Made by a program: the position numbers and the translations under genes
In this document: positions 44,656 to 52,210 of the stretch, one piece after another
Position numbering within the stretch: position 1 is the stretch's first letter
How the letters are laid out: each line of letters starts with the position of its first letter
DNA from: Alistipes sp.
Lineage (GTDB): Bacteria; Bacteroidota; Bacteroidia; Bacteroidales; Rikenellaceae
Direction of reading: 5' to 3'
NCBI GenBank assembly: GCA_017624955.1
Contig: JAGAMA010000019.1
Location: 62,001-126,000 of the forward strand
DNA: 64,000 nt
Notes under the pieces: model-generated
What the model was told of the DNA's origin: nothing
Database searches by the model: none
What the model saw: only the letters and a program-made list of their open reading frames with translations

Positions 44656-47600
44656 TTAGCGAGGACCAAAGCCACCGCCACCTCCCGGAGGAGGCCCCAT
44701 CATCCGGCGATGCTGTCGGAACTCTTGCTGACCCGAACTTTCGTAGTCTGACATATTGCGCGAACCCTTCTTGCCAAAGATGCGCAAATTATAGGTAAAT
44801 TGGAGCATGTAGTAGCGGCCCATCGAGAGGTTGGTCGTATTCTGCGTATAACCCGAACCGGTCGAACGCGAGAAGGCCACGCTATTCTCATTGAAGAGGT
44901 CATTAACGCCGATCATAATCTCACCACGCTTATTCTTGAAGATCTTCTTACCCAGGTAGAGGTTGCAGATCAGGTAGTGCTCGTTGTAATCGTTCGTGAT
45001 ACCGAGGTACTGCGAATAGGCGGCATTGGCCGTGAAGGTGATACTCCACGGAAGGACAAACTTCATCGAAGCATTGGCCGTGTGGCTGAAGTACTTATTC
45101 TTCTCGCCGGCTGCGGCCAACGAGTTCTTAGCCTCGTTGTAGTTACCGTTCCAAGAGAGGGTGAAATCGACATTCTCCGAGATATTCGAACCTAAGACGG
45201 CGCGGAAGAAGTAGCCCATATTCTCGGCATTGTTCTTCTCTCCACCCGAGATTACGCCATCGGTCGAAACCGTACCACCCACCATCGAGGGGGTCTTCGA
45301 GTAGCTCACACCACCCATCATGTTGAAGTTCGACTTGAGGAACGAAATGGGCGTACCATACATCAACATCGTATGCAGCCCCCACTGGCCATCGAGATTG
45401 ACCGGCTGCGAGAAGTAGTTGGGCGTGTAGGTGGTCGTAGCACCCTCCGAGTCGGTCAGGGTAATCACGATCGGATTTTCGCGCGTCGATTGCACGAGGT
45501 GGTTAGCCGTCATCTTCTGCGTCTTATTCCACGAGAACATCCACATAAAGGTACGACCCTTCTCGAGGCTCGAGTGCGTGTAGTGGAAGTTTATGTTGTG
45601 GTTGTACGAAGGCTTCAGATAGGGGTTACCACGCGAAATATTTTGGGCATTCGACACATCGAAGATATTCTGCAGGCTCTCGATGTTGGGCGTACCCGTA
45701 TTCGAACGAACAAACAGGCGCAACGAGTTCTGCTGATTCGGCTGCAGCTGACCCATCATGAAGTAGGTGAAGTTGTCGTAGTCGTGCTTGATAAGGCCGT
45801 TATCGCCCACAACCTGGCCGGTAATCACCTCGCCCTCGAGGCGCGATGCCTGGTAATATACATTCGCCACAAAGGTATTGCGATCCTTCGAGTAGCGGAA
45901 ACCGGGGCCTACGCGGTGCTCCATGTTCGAACGCTCGAACTTGCTCGAAAGCGAGGGATCGGCAATCAGACCTGCAATCGAGAAATCATCGCCCGTAATG
46001 TAGGTCGAACGGTCATTCGTATCGCTCTGGTAGTCGGCACGATACTGCAAACTTACCTGGGCATGCTTGGCTACAGGCTCCGTATAGGTTACCTCGCCCT
46101 GCATATCGAGGCTCGTCGTGGGGAAGATGTTGCGCAGGTAGCGCAAATCGGAGTAGGGACCCGGATTCCAAGCCCATACATCGGCACCCTCAGGACGATC
46201 GGGCAGCGTACCCAGCTGATTCGACCACGAGCTGCTCTTGTTGTCGCGATCACCATAGCGCACATTGCCATTGACGGTCAGCGTGCGACCATCCTTGCCG
46301 AGCTTGGCACGGTACACCATGCGCGTATTGAGGTTGATACCTTTGCGGTCCGACTCGTTGAAATTATCCGTGTAGCTGTAGCCGCCACCGCCCATTTCGG
46401 GGGCGCCGAACTGCCAACCATAGGTATTCGAAAGGGGATTATTCGACTGGAAGCTGAACGAGGGACGAATCATCAGGTTGTGATTCTCGTTGATCTTCCA
46501 CTCGATGCGGGCATTGAAACGGTGGTTATTCGACAGGGTCCCCGAAACGCCGCGCGTCATCAGCGTGTCGGGCAGCATCGGGGCCTCGTACCACTTCTCG
46601 ACCGTCGTGCGGTTGTCCGTATTGGTGTTGTTGAAGAAATAGCTGCCCTGGAAGGTCACCTGATCGCGCTTGCCCCACTGATCCGAGTAGTTCAGACCGA
46701 TGGCATTCACCTTGGCAATACCGCTCTGCGGGCGCATCATGTAGGCACCTACGCCACCACGACGACCGCCACCGCCACCGGTTACGCCCAGGATATCCTC
46801 AAACGAGAAGTTCTGCTGGTTGATATTGTTGAAGAGAGCCAGCACCGACACACGGCTGCTGCCGTTGAACAGATTGACATTACCACCGGCCAGGTACTTG
46901 AAGCGATCCGTAGCACCGTCCTCGGCATCGTAACCCACACCGGCATAGACCTTACCAAACTGTCCTTGGCGCATATTACTGTGTGTTACGATGTTGAGCG
47001 CCTTGTAGCCCTCGCCGTCGTCCATGCCCGAGAACTCGGCTGCATCCGAGAGTTTGTTGTAAACCTCGATGCGATCCACCGCCTCGGCCGGCAGCGACTT
47101 GATGGCCGTCGTCACATCCTCGCCAAAGAACTCCTTACCATCGACAAAAATCTTCTTGACCTCTTCGCCCTGCGTCTCGACCTTGCCGTCCGTTACCGTA
47201 ATACCCGGCATTTTCTTCAGCAGGCCCTCCACATCGGCATCGTTCGTCACCTTGAAGGCTCCGGCATTGTAGCTGATCGTATCGCCCTTGGCCGATGCAC
47301 GAATCGCTTTTGCCTCCTTGACAACCGATTCGATCTCGACACCGGCTTTCAGATCAATCTGCCCCAAATCCACCTTCGCTTTATCAATCTTGACGGTAGC
47401 TTCATGATTGTTGTAACCCATGAACGAAACCGTGAGCTGATACTCGCCGTAGGGGAGTGAGGCGGTGGTGAACTTACCACCGTAGCCGGTCGTGGTGTGC
47501 TGTGCCTTATCGGGCGTAGCCACGGGAGCTACCGTCACGACGGCACCAATCACCGTCTCCTTGGTCTCGGCATCGAATACCGCTGCGGTAATCGTGCCTC

Positions 47601-47661
47601 GTTGCGCATAGCCTGCAAGGGCCATGATTGACATCAGGCATGTCAAAATCAAATGCTTCAT
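44656..47661 (-). CDS. TonB-dependent outer-membrane receptor-like protein (carboxypeptidase-regulatory N-domain)
   Basis: 1001 residues. Signal peptide MKHLILTCLMSIMALAGYA; CarboxypepD-regulatory-like domain (about 22-110, ITAAVFDAETKETVIGAVV, TTGYGGKFTTASLPYGEYQLTVSFMGY); plug (about 125-225, GLLKKMPGITVTDGKVETQGEEVKKIFVDGKEFFGED); then a long barrel. This layout is that of the outer-membrane beta-barrel family OMP_b-brl_3 rather than SusC. The last 15 residues are Gly/Pro-rich (MGPPPGGGGGFGPR), unusual for a barrel that normally ends in Phe or Tyr. No SusD partner or enzyme is adjacent, so ligand unknown. Confidence 0.9.
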   Translation of the reverse strand: MKHLILTCLMSIMALAGYAQRGTITAAVFDAETKETVIGAVVTVAPVATPDKAQHTTTGYGGKFTTASLPYGEYQLTVSFMGYNNHEATVKIDKAKVDLGQIDLKAGVEIESVVKEAKAIRASAKGDTISYNAGAFKVTNDADVEGLLKKMPGITVTDGKVETQGEEVKKIFVDGKEFFGEDVTTAIKSLPAEAVDRIEVYNKLSDAAEFSGMDDGEGYKALNIVTHSNMRQGQFGKVYAGVGYDAEDGATDRFKYLAGGNVNLFNGSSRVSVLALFNNINQQNFSFEDILGVTGGGGGRRGGVGAYMMRPQSGIAKVNAIGLNYSDQWGKRDQVTFQGSYFFNNTNTDNRTTVEKWYEAPMLPDTLMTRGVSGTLSNNHRFNARIEWKINENHNLMIRPSFSFQSNNPLSNTYGWQFGAPEMGGGGYSYTDNFNESDRKGINLNTRMVYRAKLGKDGRTLTVNGNVRYGDRDNKSSSWSNQLGTLPDRPEGADVWAWNPGPYSDLRYLRNIFPTTSLDMQGEVTYTEPVAKHAQVSLQYRADYQSDTNDRSTYITGDDFSIAGLIADPSLSSKFERSNMEHRVGPGFRYSKDRNTFVANVYYQASRLEGEVITGQVVGDNGLIKHDYDNFTYFMMGQLQPNQQNSLRLFVRSNTGTPNIESLQNIFDVSNAQNISRGNPYLKPSYNHNINFHYTHSSLEKGRTFMWMFSWNKTQKMTANHLVQSTRENPIVITLTDSEGATTTYTPNYFSQPVNLDGQWGLHTMLMYGTPISFLKSNFNMMGGVSYSKTPSMVGGTVSTDGVISGGEKNNAENMGYFFRAVLGSNISENVDFTLSWNGNYNEAKNSLAAAGEKNKYFSHTANASMKFVLPWSITFTANAAYSQYLGITNDYNEHYLICNLYLGKKIFKNKRGEIMIGVNDLFNENSVAFSRSTGSGYTQNTTNLSMGRYYMLQFTYNLRIFGKKGSRNMSDYESSGQQEFRQHRRMMGPPPGGGGGFGPR

Positions 47662-47748
47662 CTTCTCTGTTTTTATTCAGGTTTGCGATGGTGGTGTGCG
47701 AAAATAACGATTTTTTGCTAAAAATATTTTTCACCAAAGGTGAAACGA

Positions 47749-47783
47749 CAAAAATAGGGTGTCAATCGCCCGATCGGCACCCT
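47749..47783 (-). terminator. Terminator of the Spy/CpxP-like gene
   Basis: Stem AGGGTGTC / GGCACCCT with an inner ATCG/CGAT helix; the minus strand continues with TATTTTTGTCG. Confidence 0.7.
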
Positions 47784-47808
47784 TTGTTGGTTAAAAAATC
47801 CACCGCCA

Positions 47809-48312
47809 TTACTTTTTTTCTCCTCTCGGCATCGGCTTACGTCCCTTATCGTAGGGCTTCGCCTTCCCGATCTTCGGACGACCGCCAACTACACGCGGGG
47901 GCTGATGACCCATCGGCTTGTGGGGCTTGTAGTGGTGCTTGTGGCTGTTGTAATACGGCATCGCGATACGCTCCCACTTGGCCCACTGCATGGCGTTGAG
48001 AATGCGGCGATAATAGCGGGCCAGTTCCTCACGCTCATACTGCCACTTGCGGCGCATCCGCTCAAGCTCGTAACCGCAGGCCTTCATCTCACGCTGCCAC
48101 GCCTTGGCTCGCGCGTAGTGCAGATCATAAAGTTCCTTTACCTGGCGCTTCGAAAGGCCCAACTCGCGCTCCATATAAGCGGTCTTTTCGCGAGCTACCT
48201 CTTTAGCCGAGCGCTGAAAATCCATGCTACTCATCTGTCGGGGCTGTGCCTCTACGCTTGCTACCCCGACCCACATCATGGCTGCGAAAGCCATCCATAC
48301 CATCTTTTTCAT
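47809..48312 (-). CDS. Exported basic helical protein (Spy/CpxP-like)
   Basis: 167 residues, signal peptide ending VGVASVEA. The mature protein is helical with ERELGLSKRQVKELYDLHYARAKAW, like the LTxxQ motif of Spy/CpxP periplasmic chaperones, and a second helix block rich in Arg/Glu. The C-terminal 45 residues are highly basic, with HKHHYKPHKPMGHQ that could bind metal. Confidence in the family is moderate. Lies 98 bases downstream of the LytTR regulator, possibly the end of that operon or a target. Confidence 0.62.
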   Translation of the reverse strand: MKKMVWMAFAAMMWVGVASVEAQPRQMSSMDFQRSAKEVAREKTAYMERELGLSKRQVKELYDLHYARAKAWQREMKACGYELERMRRKWQYEREELARYYRRILNAMQWAKWERIAMPYYNSHKHHYKPHKPMGHQPPRVVGGRPKIGKAKPYDKGRKPMPRGEKK

Positions 48313-48410
48313 AGTCTTTCTGTTTTAGTCGGTTTTCATCAATAAAACGACACGATGGCAGGGGAAATTATCCGTTTTCGGCCAAACGCCCTTTTGGGGT
48401 GCTGAAACGG

Positions 48411-49169
48411 CTATTCCGCGGTGCGAACCGACCGCAGCCAAGCCTTAAATTCGGGTACGCGCGCCTTCGAAATGATGATTTTCTCGGGCGTTTCGACCGT
48501 CAGCGAGAGCGAAAGGCGACTACCGAACCAAACCGTAATCTCCTGCACGGCACGGCGCGAGACAATAAATTGGCGGTTGGCGCGGAAGAAATCGGCAGTG
48601 GGGAGTTGTGCCTGCAGCGCCTCCAGCGTGCGGTCGATAGGGTAGCTCTCGCCCATAAAGTCGTAGGCCGTGACACGCTCGTTGGCCGTATAGCAGAAGG
48701 CGATTTGATCGCGGTGCAGGGGGATAATCTTATCGCGCTGATGAATCAGGAAGGTCTCCTCGTACTCCTTCACGGCCTGCTTGATACGCGGTGCGTAGGC
48801 GGCACGCTCCGTACCCGTCAGACGATCGAGTTTTTCCAACGCGCGGCGCACATCATCAACCGAAATGGGCTTAAGCAGATAGTCTATGCTGCAGAGACGG
48901 AAAGCCTCCAGCGCATACTGATCATAGGCCGTCGTGAAGATCACCGGCGCGGTAATCTCGACCCGATCCAGGATGCGGAACGACTCGCCATCGGCGAGGT
49001 GGATATCCATAAAGAGGAGATCGGGCTGCGGATGGTGTTGCAGGTAGTCGGTACTCTCCTCGATGCTCTCCAGCACCTCCAATACCTGAATCGAGGGATC
49101 TATCTCACGCAGAATGGCTTGCAGGTTTTGAGCAGCAGCCGTTTCGTCTTCGATAATGAGTACTTTCAT
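48411..49169 (-). CDS. LytTR-family response regulator
   Basis: 252 residues. Receiver domain: MKVLIIEDETAAAQNL with acidic pair, phospho-acceptor Asp in LLFMDIHLADGE, TTAYDQYALEAF, and LLKPISVDDV with the conserved Lys. C-terminal LytTR DNA-binding domain: IPLHRDQIAFCYTANERVTAYD, FFRANRQFIVSRRAVQEI. Pairs with the sensor kinase whose gene ends 27 bases upstream. Targets unknown. Confidence 0.95.
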   Translation of the reverse strand: MKVLIIEDETAAAQNLQAILREIDPSIQVLEVLESIEESTDYLQHHPQPDLLFMDIHLADGESFRILDRVEITAPVIFTTAYDQYALEAFRLCSIDYLLKPISVDDVRRALEKLDRLTGTERAAYAPRIKQAVKEYEETFLIHQRDKIIPLHRDQIAFCYTANERVTAYDFMGESYPIDRTLEALQAQLPTADFFRANRQFIVSRRAVQEITVWFGSRLSLSLTVETPEKIIISKARVPEFKAWLRSVRTAE

Positions 49170-49196
49170 GGTTTATATCGGGTTAAAAAAGTGTAA

Positions 49197-50501
49197 TTAC
49201 TTGGTAGGGGGTTGCAGGGGCATGCGCACTAAGAAGCTCTTTCCGTCGTTGTGCACCTCGATTTCGTGACCCGTAATCAGGCGCCAACGGTTTTTCAGAT
49301 TCTCCAGACCAATACCCGTCGAAGGCTCAGCCTCCAATTTCGGGGCGATCGGATTCAAGACCTCCAGCCAGCCGTCAGCCGTGGTGCGAATCGTCACGCG
49401 CAGGGGCTTGGACTTGGTAATCGTATTATGCTTCACGGTGTTACCGATAAGGGGCTGCAACGAAAGCGCCGGAAGCGCCCAACTACGGAAACGATCCTCG
49501 ATTTGGAAATCGAAGAAGAGCTTGTCGGCATAGCGGATGCTGTACTGATAGGAGTAGGCCTCGGCAAATTTCAGCTCCTCGCTCAGGGGGATCAGCGTAT
49601 TTTGTCCGTTCTGGATGATGTAGCGGAAGGTGTAGGAGAGTTGCTCGATATAGCGCAGCGCCGTATCCGACTGTTTGTCGCGCACCAGCATCGAGAGCGA
49701 GTTGAGCGAGTTGAAGAAGAAGTGGGGCGAAATCTGACCCATCAACATATTGTATTTCGAGGTCAGCGACTCGTTTTTGAGCTGCTCGAGCTGCATCTCG
49801 ACATCCTGCTGGCGCGAGACGAGCAGGCGCACCCATGCATAGAGGATCGACACAAACGAGGCCATCGAACACTTCAGGATCAGCTGGGCATCGATCTTAT
49901 CCTGACGCATGAAATTGAGCTTAATCGCTCCCTCATGCCAATCCGTATAGGGGGCGATGAAATACATGCCAAGCCCAATCAGTGCACACAGCACACACGC
50001 CAACACGACACTGGGTGTTCCATAGCGATAGCGACGAATCGTATGCTGCACGGCCGTCATCAACAACAGCGAGAGCAGGATATAAAAACACAGCTGCGAA
50101 AGAATCTCGAAGGTTTGCGACGGGTAGTTGAAGAATTTGTTGTAGTCGAACTCCATGCCGTTGAGCATGTAGATACGATTCAGGCGGTAGTGACCTCCCT
50201 CGCGTCGCGGTGCATTGACATCGACCTCCATGCGGTCGCCATGCTGCAGACGAAACCAACGGATACGATCCTGGGGCACATAGACCGAATCCCGATGCTG
50301 ATAGACCAAATAGCCGTGGCCATCGGGTGAGAGCGACAGCTCCGCCACACCCGGATACTCGATGTTGCGCCCGGGGATACGGGGGCGCCATTCGTTGTGC
50401 TGCTCGCCAAAGAGGAGCATCAGGTACGAGAAGTTGATCACCAAGGAGATGGCTACTGCCACCATAAGGTTGATCAAGAGGTTAGTTCGGCCGTGTTTCA
50501 T
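49197..50501 (-). CDS. LytS/YehU-type sensor histidine kinase
   Basis: 434 residues. N-terminal helix (ISLVINFSYLMLLFG), an extracytoplasmic region of about 100 residues, then further helices (ILSQLCFYILLSLLLMTA, VVLACVLCALIGLGMYFIA) and a cytoplasmic His_kinase domain with QISPHFFFNSLNSLSML carrying the phosphorylated His, and an ATPase domain ending PSTGIGLENLKNRWRL. The small periplasmic domain may sense an envelope signal. Operon with the LytTR regulator. Confidence 0.93.
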   Translation of the reverse strand: MKHGRTNLLINLMVAVAISLVINFSYLMLLFGEQHNEWRPRIPGRNIEYPGVAELSLSPDGHGYLVYQHRDSVYVPQDRIRWFRLQHGDRMEVDVNAPRREGGHYRLNRIYMLNGMEFDYNKFFNYPSQTFEILSQLCFYILLSLLLMTAVQHTIRRYRYGTPSVVLACVLCALIGLGMYFIAPYTDWHEGAIKLNFMRQDKIDAQLILKCSMASFVSILYAWVRLLVSRQQDVEMQLEQLKNESLTSKYNMLMGQISPHFFFNSLNSLSMLVRDKQSDTALRYIEQLSYTFRYIIQNGQNTLIPLSEELKFAEAYSYQYSIRYADKLFFDFQIEDRFRSWALPALSLQPLIGNTVKHNTITKSKPLRVTIRTTADGWLEVLNPIAPKLEAEPSTGIGLENLKNRWRLITGHEIEVHNDGKSFLVRMPLQPPTK

Positions 50502-50554
50502 GGTCGGAGTCTATGAGGTTGAGGGTTCTTCGTTGGACGGGTACGGAGGCGAGC

Positions 50555-51088
50555 TTACTCCTCCTCGCTGTACCACGAGGCGTAGAGCATGTAGTCGCGC
50601 GCCGTACGCTTAACGATCTGCTCACTCTGCTCAGGGGAGATCTCCTTGACCTTCTTGGCCGGCACACCGGCGTAGATCGAGTTGGGCTCCAACTCGGCAT
50701 TCGACAACACCAGCGCATTGGCAGCAATGATGCAACCCGAGGGAACGTGGGCGTTATCGAGCACCGTAGCTCCCATGCCGATCAGCACCTTGTCGTCGAT
50801 GCGTGCACCGTGGATCGTAGCGTTATGGCCGATCGAAACATCGCTGCCGATAATCGTCTGCGAGGGTTTGGGCGACTTGTCATAGAGCGTATGCAACACT
50901 GCGCCATCCTGGATGTTGGTGCGATCGCCGATGACGATCTTATTCACATCACCGCGCAACACGGCACCATACCAGATCGAGCAGTCACGACCTACGGTCA
51001 CATCACCCAACAAAACGGCCGTCTCGGCCAAAAAGGTATTTTCTCCTACCTGCGGCTCATGGCCGCGCACTTTACGAATAATAGCCAT
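50555..51088 (-). CDS. Gamma-carbonic anhydrase-like protein
   Basis: 177 residues of left-handed beta-helix. The three metal-binding His are seen: His66 in DGAVLHT, His88 and His93 in SIGHNATIHGARI. Ends with a C-terminal helix. Family members interconvert CO2 and bicarbonate or are of unknown catalysis; with all three His it may be active. Separated from the kinase gene by 53 bases. Confidence 0.9.
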   Translation of the reverse strand: MAIIRKVRGHEPQVGENTFLAETAVLLGDVTVGRDCSIWYGAVLRGDVNKIVIGDRTNIQDGAVLHTLYDKSPKPSQTIIGSDVSIGHNATIHGARIDDKVLIGMGATVLDNAHVPSGCIIAANALVLSNAELEPNSIYAGVPAKKVKEISPEQSEQIVKRTARDYMLYASWYSEEE

Positions 51089-51185
51089 AGCAAAATTAAG
51101 AATTAAGAATTAAAAATTAAAAATTAAGAATTGGAGGGTGGGGTAAATGTTTACATGCCCGCCTTTATCGCCCTTCTCGCCTTTT
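51089..51185. repeat. AATTAAG heptads next to a CGCCYTTNN nonamer block
   Basis: AATTAAG AATTAAG AATTAAA AATTAAA AATTAAG at about 51097-51133; then CCGCCTTTAT CGCCCTTCT CGCCTTTTT at about 51158-51187. The nonamers match the block at 36025-36060. Confidence 0.85.
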
Positions 51186-51199
51186 TATTCCATGAAAAA

Positions 51200-51979
51200 T
51201 TACTCCGTTTTTTTCGCGGCCTGCCAAATCGCCTCCATCTCGTCGAGCGAGAGTTCGCGCAGCGTTTTACCACGCTTCTCGGCCTCCTCCTCGATGGCCG
51301 TGAAGCGGCGCAGAAATTTCTTGTTGGTGCGCTCCAGCGCCGACTCGGGATCCACGCCGTAAAGACGGCAGGCATTGATCAGCGCAAAGAACAGATCGCC
51401 AAATTCGGCCTCCATGGCCTCGTGGTTCGAGGCCTTCATCTCGGCCTCCACCTCGGCAACCTCCTCGCGTACCTTATCCCAAACATCCTCCTTCTTCTCC
51501 CAGTCGAAGCCTGCACCGGCCGCCTTCTCGCCCATGCGGTAGGCCTTGACCATGGCCGGCAGGGAGGTAGGCACGCCACCCAGCGTGCCGCTCTTGCGGT
51601 GCTTCTTCTTCAACTTCAGCGCCTCCCAGTTGGCCTTCACCTCCTCGGGCGTGTTGGCGTGAATATCGCCGTAGATATGCGGATGACGGTAAATTAACTT
51701 ATCGCACAAGGCGTTGGCTACATCGGCAAAGTCGAAAGCGCCCTCCTCGTCGCCCAGCTTCGAGTAGAAGACCACATGCAGCAGCAGGTCGCCCAGCTCC
51801 TCTTTGATCCCCTCCAGGTTGTGATCCGTAATGGCATCGGCCAACTCGAAGGTCTCCTCAATCGTATTGTTGCGCAACGTATCGAAGGTCTGCTTACGAT
51901 CCCACGGGCACTCTCGGCGCAGGGTATCCATCACCTCCAAAAGGCGGGCCGTAGCCTCCAATTTCTTCTCCATCGACAT
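51200..51979 (-). CDS. mazG: Nucleoside triphosphate pyrophosphohydrolase MazG
   Basis: 259 residues. Two all-alpha MazG modules; the first has RECPWDRKQTFDTLRNNTIEETFELADAI and EELGDLLLHVVFY, the second KWDKVREEVAEVEAEM-like VWDKVREEVAEVEAE and EFGDLFFALIN, each with the ExxE/E-x2-D metal sites. Cleaves NTPs to NMP and pyrophosphate, cleaning nucleotide pools or tuning (p)ppGpp. -7 element near 52024. Confidence 0.95.
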   Translation of the reverse strand: MSMEKKLEATARLLEVMDTLRRECPWDRKQTFDTLRNNTIEETFELADAITDHNLEGIKEELGDLLLHVVFYSKLGDEEGAFDFADVANALCDKLIYRHPHIYGDIHANTPEEVKANWEALKLKKKHRKSGTLGGVPTSLPAMVKAYRMGEKAAGAGFDWEKKEDVWDKVREEVAEVEAEMKASNHEAMEAEFGDLFFALINACRLYGVDPESALERTNKKFLRRFTAIEEEAEKRGKTLRELSLDEMEAIWQAAKKTE

Positions 51980-52023
51980 CGTTATTCTTGTTCTGTTGGT
52001 TTGCTTTTCAGGGTTTAATTAAG

Positions 52024-52031
52024 CAAAGTTA
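52024..52031 (-). promoter_or_regulatory. Possible -7 element of mazG
   Basis: Plus CAAAGTTA, minus TAACTTTG, 44 bases before the start. Confidence 0.45.
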
Positions 52032-52147
52032 CATTTTTAGCAGAAATTTTCCAATTTTGCGCCCCTATTTTCGGCGAGCAGGAAAAAGCAAGGGGTGAAT
52101 CGCCCGAACCCGCTGTTTTCTCCACCTCACCCCAAGCCGCATGGCAA

Positions 52148-52190
52148 AAAAAAATGGGCGACCCTACACACCGGAAGGGTCGCCCATACT
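52148..52190 (-). terminator. Terminator of pheT
   Basis: Stem ATGGGCGACCCT / AGGGTCGCCCAT; the minus strand continues with nine T. Confidence 0.9.
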
Positions 52191-52210
52191 TATATTATAT
52201 AGTGCTTCTT

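Noticed and set aside
47749-47756. Minus-strand TATTTTTG as a promoter of the TonB-type receptor
   Set aside because: It directly follows a stem-loop and is better read as the T run of the Spy/CpxP-like gene's terminator; no -33 box is present.
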